A stretch of 26,686 bases of DNA from RGIG7213 sp045636245. Its GTDB lineage: Bacteria > Bacillota > Clostridia > Oscillospirales > CAG-272. Each line of letters opens with the position of its first letter. Position 1 is the stretch's first letter. Under the pieces are notes generated by a model that made no database searches, was not told where the DNA came from, and saw only the letters and a list, made by a program, of their open reading frames with translations. This document shows positions 14,057 to 22,499 of the stretch, piece after piece. The position numbers were made by a program, and so were the translations under genes. The stretch covers positions 1-26,686 of the forward strand of contig JAZTXA010000162.1 in the NCBI GenBank assembly GCA_045636245.1, given 5' to 3'.

Positions 14057-15265
14057 TCACTTCATTAAACTTTCATTTAAAAAATCTTGGGACTGTTTTC
14101 TGAATTCACACAATATTGCCCTGATAACATCATAGTCAATGTCTTTTATATCACTTTTTTCAAATTGCTTTTCGGGAATGCATAAATGTGTTAAGCCAAC
14201 TTTTTCAAGCAAAGAATTAACACGGATATTTTGAGAAAAAACATCATCGTCTTTAAATCTTTTTAAATACAAATATTTTTTTTCAAATATCATAGAAAAA
14301 ATCATTGCATGATACGAATCTGTTACAACGTAAGAAGCATCTCTTATCAAAGCAACAAATTTTTCAGGCGATATACCATAGCGGCAAGCCCACCTATTGA
14401 ATGCAAAGGATTCCCTTATGGGAATTAAGATCGGCTTGAGCTTTAATTTTTTTGCCATTTTTTTTACATATGAAAAATACCATGCGTTTTCACCTAAAAA
14501 ATAACACAGAAGATATTTATCTTTTTCGAGCGTTTCATTCGCTGAAAATTCTTCCCAAAACTCTATGGTATGCAACAAAGTTGGATCGCATACCCAGTGT
14601 ACATTTCTATCGCACAGTTCTGACAATTGAACAGCGCTTACATTCTCCCGAACCGACACAGCCGAATAATCTCTTAAATATTCCTTGATAATCTTTTTCT
14701 TTTCATCTGCAATATTTGTTGTCCCGATACTCGGTGAATATGCAATTTTCTTTTTGGTAACAAAATCGAGATAAAAATATCCTTTGAAATTTATATCAAA
14801 AACTGACCATATTTGATCACTTCCGCAAATAAAAACATCATATTCGTCATTATGCCTGTACATATTTTCTTGTGAATAACTTTCGGAAATGTTAAGTCTT
14901 CTCTTTTTAAAATCTTCAATTTGCTTCATGCACTCACGATAAAAAACACAAATATCATTTTTTTTGAGAGTTTTTCTATAATCCATGTGAATTCTGTATT
15001 CTCGAAAAAAAGATTTCGGACTTAAAATATACCTTTTTATCCTTTGTGACATTGTGTTTGATGTCACATCATCATCCCGCTGAACATTTTCTGTTTTTCC
15101 TTTGCCACTCTCCTGTTGTGACAAAAGATATGGACAAATAATATACTTATCTGATATTATTGTATTTTCAAATCCCTTTTTAAGCAAATACTGTTGGAGT
15201 GCGTAGGCTTGAAGATCTGTGCCATAATTTTGATGCGTTATCCATGTAACAGTCGCCGTTTTCAT
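14057..15265 (-). CDS. Polysaccharide pyruvyl transferase family protein
   Basis: Members (PF04230) transfer a pyruvyl group from phosphoenolpyruvate to sugars of surface polymers, producing acidic ketals; some homologues do related modifications. The 402-aa protein has the N-terminal THQNYGTDLQAYALQQYL motif (residues 11-28), a central FICGSDQIWSVFD, AYSPSIGT, DPTLLH and the C-terminal VVTDSYHAMIFSMIF motif, all typical. Its ATG lies one base after the Wzt-like gene's stop, with a GGAG 13 bases upstream, so translation is likely coupled. It is immediately followed by its usual F420-beta-like partner. The local DNA is noticeably A+T-richer than the ABC transporter genes beside it: a 60-base hand count at 14281 gives 28% G+C, against 47% at 17161. 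Confidence 0.92.
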   Translation of the reverse strand: MKTATVTWITHQNYGTDLQAYALQQYLLKKGFENTIISDKYIICPYLLSQQESGKGKTENVQRDDDVTSNTMSQRIKRYILSPKSFFREYRIHMDYRKTLKKNDICVFYRECMKQIEDFKKRRLNISESYSQENMYRHNDEYDVFICGSDQIWSVFDINFKGYFYLDFVTKKKIAYSPSIGTTNIADEKKKIIKEYLRDYSAVSVRENVSAVQLSELCDRNVHWVCDPTLLHTIEFWEEFSANETLEKDKYLLCYFLGENAWYFSYVKKMAKKLKLKPILIPIRESFAFNRWACRYGISPEKFVALIRDASYVVTDSYHAMIFSMIFEKKYLYLKRFKDDDVFSQNIRVNSLLEKVGLTHLCIPEKQFEKSDIKDIDYDVIRAILCEFRKQSQDFLNESLMK

Positions 15266-15266
15266 A

Positions 15267-16562
15267 TCAATTATTTGTCTCCGATATATCAGTTATTTTT
15301 AAGTTAGGAAACGATATATGGCCCCATGAACGAACATTCCAATTCATGTTAAAATTATTTTTGGGATTATCTTGTAACGAAAACGAAAAGAAATCATTTA
15401 AAATACAATGATATTCGTGCGCTCCGAACTTATTGATGTGAAATAAAGAAAACCTGGTATCATACTTGCCCATAGATAAATATGCCGTATCGAAACACAC
15501 TTCTAATTCGCCGCTTTTCCCTTCCGAAAAAGTAAATTCTTTTTCTGAAATAGCCATACCGACAGATTCAAAGTGTTCATCTGTAACAACTATTCGCATA
15601 CGCAAATCAGATAAATTTTTCATTGAACTGTAATTTATACGGAACTTCATAACATCTCCGCTTTTTATGGAATTTATATCGTTTTTTAATTCCACACTAT
15701 CAATAACAACACCTAAATCATACCAAGGTTGAATATGGTTATCCCTTGTAAATGTTTTTCGTTGCTCTGTATCGGATTTTTTACCCATATATATATTTAT
15801 CGCTTTGTCAACATCTCCATCAAAAACAATTTGTCCGTGTTCCATAACAATACATCGGTCGCAGAGTCTGCGTATTGTATTCATATTATGGCTTACGTAA
15901 AGGACTGTTCTGCCATCTTTATGAGCCGCTTCACTCATCTTATCAAGGCACTTCTGCTGGAATTTGACATCACCGACAGCCAAAACTTCGTCCATTATCA
16001 TTATTTCCGAATCAAGGTGCGCCGCAACAGAAAAGGCAAGTTTGACATACATACCCGATGAATATCTTTTTACGGGTGTATCAATAAATTTTTTAACTTC
16101 GGAAAACTCTACAATTTCATCGAACTTTTCAGCAATTTCCGCTTTTGTCATTCCAAGTATTGCGCCGTTGAGATATACATTTTCACGACCTGTCAGTTCA
16201 GGATGGAAACCCGTTCCAACCTCAAGCATACTTGCTACCCTGCCGTTCATACATATCTGTCCCGTGGTGGGTGCCGTAACTCTCGTCAAAAGCTTCAAAA
16301 GAGTCGATTTGCCTGCACCGTTGTGACCTATGATACCGACAGCCTCACCCTTTTTTATCTCAAGATTTATATCCTTAAGCGCTAAAAATTTTTCATTTTT
16401 TTTATATACAGCGGCACCGATCTTGCTGTTGGGATCCTCTTTACCTCTTATTCTTGCCATAAATGATTGAAGATCTCCCTTAAGTGTTCCGCCACCTATT
16501 GCCCCCAAACGGTACTGCTTGGAAACATTTTCTATTTTTATAATCGTTTCACTCATATTCAT
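15267..16562 (-). CDS. wzt: Polysaccharide ABC exporter ATPase (Wzt-like) with C-terminal domain
   Basis: The ATP-binding half of an exporter for lipid-linked surface glycan. The nucleotide-binding domain has Walker A GHNGAGKST (about residues 80-88), an ABC signature YSSGM (168-172), Walker B IMIMDEV (188-194) and the switch histidine SHN (225-227). Its N-terminal extension before the Walker A motif is typical of the teichoic-acid/O-antigen subgroup. Residues from about 265 to the end form an extra beta-rich domain like the Wzt C-terminal domain, which in studied systems recognises the modified end of the glycan chain. Start: the ATG at 16562 overlaps the permease stop by one base; a GTG one codon earlier and an ATG at 16556 are alternatives. 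It partners the permease immediately upstream. Confidence 0.95.
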   Translation of the reverse strand: MNMSETIIKIENVSKQYRLGAIGGGTLKGDLQSFMARIRGKEDPNSKIGAAVYKKNEKFLALKDINLEIKKGEAVGIIGHNGAGKSTLLKLLTRVTAPTTGQICMNGRVASMLEVGTGFHPELTGRENVYLNGAILGMTKAEIAEKFDEIVEFSEVKKFIDTPVKRYSSGMYVKLAFSVAAHLDSEIMIMDEVLAVGDVKFQQKCLDKMSEAAHKDGRTVLYVSHNMNTIRRLCDRCIVMEHGQIVFDGDVDKAINIYMGKKSDTEQRKTFTRDNHIQPWYDLGVVIDSVELKNDINSIKSGDVMKFRINYSSMKNLSDLRMRIVVTDEHFESVGMAISEKEFTFSEGKSGELEVCFDTAYLSMGKYDTRFSLFHINKFGAHEYHCILNDFFSFSLQDNPKNNFNMNWNVRSWGHISFPNLKITDISETNN

Positions 16563-17407
16563 CACACCGTATCCATAAATGTTTTTTCAACTTTTGAGAA
16601 AAGCAATATACCAAAGAAGAGAACAACAAGTGTCACAGCCCAGCTCAAAAGATAATAATCGAGTTCAAACTCACCGATGCCCAAATACGCATATCTCATG
16701 GTATTGATGACAGGCGTCATGGGATTGCACATATAAAGCGTGCGCCACTTATCGCCTATGATCTGATAATCATACGCAACAGGTGTGAGGTACATCCAAA
16801 GCTGTACACCGAATCCGATAAGCATCGTTAAGTCACGGTATTTTGTTGTAAGAGATGAGCATATGATACCGATACCAAGCCCCATAAGTGCCATATGTAC
16901 GAGCAACACAGGTGTCATAAGTATAAATAAATTAGGATTCATCGAATCTGTCGTTACATAAAAATAAATCCAAAATCCCAAAAAGAAGATATACTGTATC
17001 GCAAACGATATTAAATTAGATATGACAGTCGTTATGGGCATTACAAGCCTTGGAAAATATACCTTACCAAATATTCCTGCGTTTCCCGTAAAGGTACTCG
17101 ACGTAGCATTCAAGCAATTTGCAAAATATCCCCACGTTATATTACCAGCCATAAAAAAGACAAACGACGGAACACCACCCGGTGCAAGTCCTGCAAGATT
17201 TCCGAAAATTATCGTAAAGATGACCGTAGTGCAAAGAGGCTGAATTATTGCCCACGCGGGACCGAGAATCGTCTGCTTGTACATAGATACAAACGACCTT
17301 CTTACGAAAAGCTTTATAAGATCCTTATACTTCCAAATACTTTTAACATCAATATCAAACCACCCCGTTTTAGGCTTTATGACAGTATTCCACTGTTGCT
17401 CATTCAT
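16562..17407 (-). CDS. wzm: Polysaccharide ABC exporter permease (Wzm-like, ABC-2 type)
   Basis: The membrane half of the glycan exporter. The 281-aa protein has an N-terminal cytoplasmic helix (VKSIWKYKDLIKLFVRRSF), followed by about six hydrophobic segments (near residues 50-70, 80-98, 122-150, 157-182, 190-210 and 250-272). It has the ABC-2 family features RDLTMLIGFGVQLWMYLTPVAY and the loop YMCNPMTPVINTMRY, which is typical of Wzm/TagG/RfbD proteins. Length fits (about 260-280). It is coupled to the ATPase by a one-base stop/start overlap and follows a GT2 gene by three bases. Together the two should flip the undecaprenyl-linked polymer across the membrane; substrate specificity is unknown. 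Confidence 0.95.
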   Translation of the reverse strand: MNEQQWNTVIKPKTGWFDIDVKSIWKYKDLIKLFVRRSFVSMYKQTILGPAWAIIQPLCTTVIFTIIFGNLAGLAPGGVPSFVFFMAGNITWGYFANCLNATSSTFTGNAGIFGKVYFPRLVMPITTVISNLISFAIQYIFFLGFWIYFYVTTDSMNPNLFILMTPVLLVHMALMGLGIGIICSSLTTKYRDLTMLIGFGVQLWMYLTPVAYDYQIIGDKWRTLYMCNPMTPVINTMRYAYLGIGEFELDYYLLSWAVTLVVLFFGILLFSKVEKTFMDTV

Positions 17408-17410
17408 AGT

Positions 17411-18358
17411 TTATAATCCCCTTTTTTTCAAATATTTATCTGCCAACTCAAATACACCGAACATTATAGCCCACCTTCTCAATCGGTGTTCAAGTATTAA
17501 TTCTTTCGGCTTACACTTTCTTATTCTTGATTTGACATGTTTGAACTCTTTTTTGTGCTCGCTTTTTTTCAATCTTTTATACCATTTCAAAAGAGAATCA
17601 AAATAATCTCGCCTCGCACGATCAGCAAGCTGTTCATATTCCCAAGACTTAAACAGTTCAACAAGACCTTCCGATACATCAAGCGCAGAAAGTCTTGCAA
17701 GATCATCTGCTCTATGCATGATGCTCCCTTTGCGTTGAAGATATATGTATCCGTGCTTTTCGCTTACTGCCACCGCTCTGGATTTATAAAAAAGTCTTGG
17801 TATTAAATATGCATCCTCGTGGAGAATATTCGGAAAACGCAGACCGTCATCAAACAAATGCCTATCATACAACTTGACAGTTGCATTCACATAACATCCC
17901 GTGTATATACTGTGTATAGCTTGCTTAGGAGAAACAACAATATATTCTTCAGACGTGTTCAATTTATAATCATCGCCTTCGTTTACAACACATAATCCCA
18001 TCTGTACTACATCGCAGTTTTCTTTTACAGCTATGTTATACATATAAGATATCATATCGTCTGTTATTGTGTCATCACTATCAACAAATGTCAGATACTC
18101 ACCCGTACATGCATCTATCCCTGCATTTCTTGCAGATGATAACCCGCCATTTTCTTTGTGAACAACAACAATTCTATCATCGAGCATTGCATATTCATCG
18201 CACATTGCCGGGCAGTTATCGGGGGAACCGTCATCAACTAAAATTATTTCAAGATTTTTATAAACGGAATTTCTTACCGATTCAACACACGCATGTAAAT
18301 ATTTTTCCACATCGTAAACAGGAATGATCACAGAAATCAATTTTTCTTCCATGCACAT
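17411..18358 (-). CDS. GT2-family glycosyltransferase (tandem copy A)
   Basis: An inverting GT-A-fold enzyme, 315 aa. Visible motifs are LISVIIPVYDVEKYL near the start, IILVDDGSPDNCP for nucleotide binding, VHKENGGLSSARNAG, and the metal-binding FVDSDD. It also has HEDAYLIPRLFYKS, the acceptor-side acidic motif. The C-terminal third is basic and helical, suited to membrane-face association. It is clearly related along its whole length to the next gene upstream (18360-19286): both keep SVIIPVY, IILVDDGSP, NGGLSSARNA, DMI..MY.IAV.ENCD and the RRDYF/KRDYF region. A tandem duplication followed by divergence is the simple explanation. The start is at 18358, with a second ATG at 18352; an AAGG lies upstream of both. 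Confidence 0.93.
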   Translation of the reverse strand: MCMEEKLISVIIPVYDVEKYLHACVESVRNSVYKNLEIILVDDGSPDNCPAMCDEYAMLDDRIVVVHKENGGLSSARNAGIDACTGEYLTFVDSDDTITDDMISYMYNIAVKENCDVVQMGLCVVNEGDDYKLNTSEEYIVVSPKQAIHSIYTGCYVNATVKLYDRHLFDDGLRFPNILHEDAYLIPRLFYKSRAVAVSEKHGYIYLQRKGSIMHRADDLARLSALDVSEGLVELFKSWEYEQLADRARRDYFDSLLKWYKRLKKSEHKKEFKHVKSRIRKCKPKELILEHRLRRWAIMFGVFELADKYLKKRGL

Positions 18359-18359
18359 A

Positions 18360-19286
18360 TCACCTTATAATATAATCATACAGTTTTAATCTGATCAAAA
18401 GCAAACGAAGCTTTTGTCCGATTGACAGAGGAGTGTATGAAACCTTTCGTATTTTATCCATTACTTTTGCATATTCTTCTTTATACTGAGTATTTTTTGT
18501 TTTTTGCATAAGGCTCAACAAATGACAGAAGTAATCACGCTTGGAGAGTTTTACAAGCTCTCCGTAGCCCCACGACTCAAAAAGCTCTATACGATTTTCC
18601 ATAATCGCGAGTACACCCATTTTTTTAGCAGAAAAGCCGCTTCTCATTATACTATCACCGGGGCGTTGCATATAAAGATATCCTGTTTTTAAAGAAATGG
18701 CAATTTTTTCGCATCTGTGAAACAACCTCGGTGTCAGATATTCATCCTCATTAAGCATGCCAACGGGAAAGCGTAATTCACAGAAAAGAGATGTTTTGAA
18801 AAGCTTGCCGCATATTGTCACAATCGACGGAGGGTCTGTATATATTCTTCCCAGTGCCTCACGCTCGTCCACAACGGTATAAGCACCGTCATTTCCCGCA
18901 TCGTTTTCATCATTTGTCATTATCATTCCGGTCTGAACAATATCGCAATTTTCGCTTACAGCTATACTATACATGTCAAATATCATATCTTTTTTTATAA
19001 GATCGTCGCTGTCAATAAACGTCACGTACTCTCCCCGTGCTATATCCAGAGCCGCATTACGCGCTGAGGAAAGTCCGCCGTTGTTTTTATGTATGACCTC
19101 TATTCTTTTATCAGACAATGCAAGCTCATCGCATATTCTGGGGCATTTATCGGGGGAACCGTCATCCACAAGAATTATCTGAAGATTCCGATAGTCGGAA
19201 TTGCACACCGACATCACACATGTTTTTAAATATTCCTCTGTTTTATATACCGGTATTATAACACTTATAAGCGGATTATCGATCAC
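18360..19286 (-). CDS. GT2-family glycosyltransferase (tandem copy B)
   Basis: A 308-aa GT-A enzyme with LISVIIPVYKTEEYL, IILVDDGSPDKCP, IHKNNGGLSSARNAA, the metal site FIDSDDLI and NEDEYLTPRLF. It is the sister of the gene at 17411-18358, one base away, and shares even the non-catalytic middle section. Its start overlaps the stop of the next GT2 gene by four bases (ATGA). It probably adds a different sugar or linkage in the same repeat unit. No donor can be named. No signal or membrane segment is visible, so it acts on the cytoplasmic face. Confidence 0.93.
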   Translation of the reverse strand: MIDNPLISVIIPVYKTEEYLKTCVMSVCNSDYRNLQIILVDDGSPDKCPRICDELALSDKRIEVIHKNNGGLSSARNAALDIARGEYVTFIDSDDLIKKDMIFDMYSIAVSENCDIVQTGMIMTNDENDAGNDGAYTVVDEREALGRIYTDPPSIVTICGKLFKTSLFCELRFPVGMLNEDEYLTPRLFHRCEKIAISLKTGYLYMQRPGDSIMRSGFSAKKMGVLAIMENRIELFESWGYGELVKLSKRDYFCHLLSLMQKTKNTQYKEEYAKVMDKIRKVSYTPLSIGQKLRLLLIRLKLYDYIIR

Positions 19287-20257
19287 CTTACAATACTCCT
19301 CACTTTCGCCAAGATAGCAAGCAAATACACCCTTTTCTTCTTCATCAGCAAAAACTTAAATCCGCCGTCATAAGTGTTCAATGCATTTTGTACATATTCA
19401 TTTTCACATATCCGTCTCACTGCGGATATTTTTTTCGAAAAACTTTTCTTGGAGTCCCTGTGAAATTCATTGTAAACAGCACTAATAGCACCATTTGCCG
19501 TCTGTATGGCGTAAGTTTTTAAAAAAACCTCACCAAATCCGCTACATATCAAGGCTTCTTTCGTCTTCCAAGCTGCATTTACAACGTTTTGGAAATAATC
19601 CTCATGGTATTTATTCACAGCACTTTCCGAAAGAACATATCTCAAATACAGCTGTTTTTTTATGTAATATATTCCTTCAGCGCGTCCCATAGCAAATATA
19701 TTGAATATTCTGTCCTCTGAAAGCTTTATACCAACAGGAAATCTTACATTTTCATCCTCAAAAAGCTTCTTTTTATAAATACACCTACACGCAGATCCTG
19801 CCATGTAGAGAAGCTGTTTCGGCTGCAAATCTTCCCTGCTTATTAATTTATCACTCGGAACATTTGGCAAAGTATCCTCTTCGGTTGTGTCATCGGAATA
19901 AACAGTAGTAATATCGCACACCGCTATATCAGCACCGCTTTGTACGGCCGCATTCAAAAGTTTTTCATACATATCCGAGCATATTTCATCATCACTGTCA
20001 ATAAATCCGATATAATCACCCGTTGCATTTTCAATTCCTGTATTTCTTGCCGCACTTACCCCGGCATTTTCTTTTCGGATGTATTTTATTCTGTTGTCTT
20101 TTTTCTGATATTCCTTGCATATCTCACCACTTTTATCTTTAGAACCATCATCGACAAGAATCAGTTCAAAATCGCTTGCAGTTTGTGCAAGTACAGAATC
20201 AAGACATCTTGAAAGATACTTTTCCGAATTGTATATCGGAATTATTATACTATACAT
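19283..20257 (-). CDS. GT2-family glycosyltransferase
   Basis: A 324-aa GT-A enzyme with YSIIIPIYNSEKYLSRCLDS at the N-terminus, LILVDDGSKDKSG, RKENAGVSAARNTG, and the metal-binding FIDSDDEI. It also has LSEDRIFNIFAM, the acidic motif facing the acceptor. It is more distant from the two tandem GT2 genes downstream and is closer to the common EpsH/WcaA-like type. The C-terminus is rich in Lys. The ATG at 20257 is chosen over the GTG one codon earlier because GGTGA lies 6 bases upstream of it. It overlaps the end of the polymerase-like gene by 8 bases, so it is translationally coupled. Confidence 0.92.
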   Translation of the reverse strand: MYSIIIPIYNSEKYLSRCLDSVLAQTASDFELILVDDGSKDKSGEICKEYQKKDNRIKYIRKENAGVSAARNTGIENATGDYIGFIDSDDEICSDMYEKLLNAAVQSGADIAVCDITTVYSDDTTEEDTLPNVPSDKLISREDLQPKQLLYMAGSACRCIYKKKLFEDENVRFPVGIKLSEDRIFNIFAMGRAEGIYYIKKQLYLRYVLSESAVNKYHEDYFQNVVNAAWKTKEALICSGFGEVFLKTYAIQTANGAISAVYNEFHRDSKKSFSKKISAVRRICENEYVQNALNTYDGGFKFLLMKKKRVYLLAILAKVRSIVR

Positions 20258-21584
20258 CACTAATCACCGTTTGATTTTCTTTTTGCATTTTTTCAATCAT
20301 ACATGCCCGTCCGATTCCCACAGCAAGTATAAGATAAGCGGGAATACATAAAAAATCAGGTGCAACTATTGTATTTTCGAATGCTTGCGGAATATATACT
20401 ACAATAAACGCTATAAAGCTTCCGCGTACAATATGATCATCAAAAAATTTGTGTAAAAATTCAAATATACATATGAAATATACAACAAGTAGAAAATATC
20501 CCCCAAAACCTATTTGCAAAAACAGCAACACAAAAGAATTGTGAGTCAATGCAGTATATACAGGTGAGCCATTTCCAAAAATAGGTTCTTTGACATAATC
20601 AAATACACCGCTCCAAATTTCCTCTCTGCCAGAGAAAAACAATTTTCCCGTCTGCTCAATTGACCACTCATCAAGTCCTGCTGCAAACGGAGAGTTAAAA
20701 AGCCAAACCATGAAAATTACTATTACAAAAGGAAACAAAAGCACCGCAAGATATACAGGCCTGAAAAACAGCTTCTTTTTCAGAAGTGCTTTCGGGACAA
20801 GATACATAAAAACTGCAAATATGATCAAGGACATAAGTACAGATCGGCAATTTGTCGCAACCATCTGCGTCAACGCAATGGCAAAGACAATTATTTCAAG
20901 TATAAGATTTCTTTTTCCGCGTTCTGCACCCAAAAACACCATCCATACCACGCCGAAAAGCGTATATATGCCAATTGTGTTGGAGTTCCATCCTGCTGTA
21001 ATTCCGCCTGCGGCAAAATCAATTACAAAAAACAAACTCATGCCAATATACGCATATGATGTATACTTGATACACTTATTGCTGTATCCGATATATGATG
21101 CCGTAAGCGGCGGTGTTACTATGAGTAACAATTTAATCATCCAATCGTACGAAAGCACTTTTGTATAAGATATAAATATCGAGCACGCAAATATGATAAG
21201 GACAGCATATACAGGCTTTAAATGCTCGGAAAAATAAACACGTTTGCGGGATAAATACAAAATTACCGGTAATAACAACGCAAGATAGTAATTAATCGAC
21301 GGAAGGCGAAAAACATATCCAAATCCGGAGTTTGCCAGCAAATATACGCCAAATATAGCGGATGCAAGTGCTATACAAACGACAGGATTTGCTATATTAA
21401 ACTCAAATTTCCATCCTAATTCTCTTCCCGCTCTTTTTATATATTTGCTTCTGTACGTACTGTCTTGCTCCTTCTGTTTTTCAAGGGGCTTTTCTGTCGA
21501 TATCGTTTCATCTTTATAAAGTATATAGTGACTTTTTATATATTTTGATTGTACTTTTTTATCTTCCTTTTTCAGTACGGACAA
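20250..21584 (-). CDS. O-antigen ligase/polymerase-like membrane protein (Wzy/WaaL type)
   Basis: A 444-aa polytopic protein with about ten to twelve hydrophobic segments from residue 66 onwards. It has the PF04932-type periplasmic loop: SGREEIW (318-324), KEPIFGNG (332-339) and THNSFVLLFLQIGFGG (347-362), which are hallmarks of O-antigen ligases and polymerases. It could polymerise repeat units or ligate finished glycan to an acceptor; sequence alone cannot separate these. The N-terminus is odd: about 60 hydrophilic residues with SKYIK repeated (13-17 and 46-50). The only plausible initiation codon for the full frame is TTG at 21584, without a clear ribosome-binding site, and no in-frame ATG occurs before the membrane segments. 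It overlaps the upstream GT2 gene by 26 bases. Confidence 0.88.
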   Translation of the reverse strand: MSVLKKEDKKVQSKYIKSHYILYKDETISTEKPLEKQKEQDSTYRSKYIKRAGRELGWKFEFNIANPVVCIALASAIFGVYLLANSGFGYVFRLPSINYYLALLLPVILYLSRKRVYFSEHLKPVYAVLIIFACSIFISYTKVLSYDWMIKLLLIVTPPLTASYIGYSNKCIKYTSYAYIGMSLFFVIDFAAGGITAGWNSNTIGIYTLFGVVWMVFLGAERGKRNLILEIIVFAIALTQMVATNCRSVLMSLIIFAVFMYLVPKALLKKKLFFRPVYLAVLLFPFVIVIFMVWLFNSPFAAGLDEWSIEQTGKLFFSGREEIWSGVFDYVKEPIFGNGSPVYTALTHNSFVLLFLQIGFGGYFLLVVYFICIFEFLHKFFDDHIVRGSFIAFIVVYIPQAFENTIVAPDFLCIPAYLILAVGIGRACMIEKMQKENQTVISDV

Positions 21585-22461
21585 AACCCGTTTTTCCCCC
21601 CAATCGAATCAAATAATAAACAGTAGCAAGCATTCCAAAAGGATAGGATAAAAATATAAATGCTGAATATTTTCCTTTGTATTTCGGTGCTTTGAATTTC
21701 CCTAAAATTCTGAATGCGCAATATTTAATGCAGCAAATAAACCTTTTTTTAAATGTTTCGGCTAAATCTATTCTTTGATTATAAAACATTTGAACTCCGC
21801 AAGGGTTATTTTTCAAAAGCTTCTTATAGGCAAGGCTTAGCCCTTCTGCTTGATATTCGCATTCCTGTATGACCTTATCAAACGGCAACACCGAATAACC
21901 TTCAAGCTCCAGTCGGTCATACAACAAACATTCACTTATAAATCGTTCACCTTCAATAGTCGGATACGGATATTTTTTGATTTTATCCGTCCGAAATAAA
22001 AATACATATTCACCGTGATATTTTCCCAAAAGAGTATATATCCCGTTGATAGGTTGTTCGTCTTCAAATTTATCGCACAAAAGATTACCGTCAAGATCTC
22101 TTTTGTATGCGGCAACAGCGCACACATTGCCTGTACATGTCGGTAAAATCGATAATATATTTTGTAACGCACCGTCTGACAGCAAATCATCGGAATCAAG
22201 ACACATAAACCACTCACCGTGGGCTTCTTCGACTGCGGTATTATGTGCTGTATGCTTCCCACCGTTCTCTTTCTTTATGTATCTTATCGGGAAAGACGCT
22301 TTGTCGATCAATGATCTTGCAGACAATTCTGTTGAATCTTTAAAGCCTTCATTTACGATAAGCCATTCAACACCGTCCGTTATTTGGTTTGAGATACTTT
22401 CATAAACTCTTTTAAGAAGCTCCGCACGATTATACGTCGGGGTAAATATGGTCAACTTCAT
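21559..22461 (-). CDS. GT2-family glycosyltransferase with atypical nucleotide-binding motif
   Basis: A 300-aa GT-A enzyme beginning KLTIFTPTYNRAELLKRVY. It belongs to the subgroup with ENGGKHTAHNTAV and the metal-binding site CLDSDDLL. The motif that normally reads VDDGS reads VNEGF (residues 36-40), so both Asp residues of the uridine/metal-binding pair are changed (Asp to Asn, Asp to Glu). The rest, including the DxD, looks intact, so donor preference or activity may differ. A hydrophobic stretch near residues 265-285 (SAFIFLSYPFGMLATVYYLI) suggests membrane association. A 38-base gap separates it from the GT32 gene upstream. Confidence 0.9.
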   Translation of the reverse strand: MKLTIFTPTYNRAELLKRVYESISNQITDGVEWLIVNEGFKDSTELSARSLIDKASFPIRYIKKENGGKHTAHNTAVEEAHGEWFMCLDSDDLLSDGALQNILSILPTCTGNVCAVAAYKRDLDGNLLCDKFEDEQPINGIYTLLGKYHGEYVFLFRTDKIKKYPYPTIEGERFISECLLYDRLELEGYSVLPFDKVIQECEYQAEGLSLAYKKLLKNNPCGVQMFYNQRIDLAETFKKRFICCIKYCAFRILGKFKAPKYKGKYSAFIFLSYPFGMLATVYYLIRLGGKTGFVRTEKGR

Positions 22462-22499
22462 TACTATAAATCCAACACCGCCATAGGCAGTCTTTCAAT

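Noticed and set aside
20710..21168. A 152-codon plus-strand open frame inside the O-antigen-ligase-like gene
   Set aside because: It is antisense to a clear membrane-protein gene, with low-complexity composition and no ribosome-binding site.
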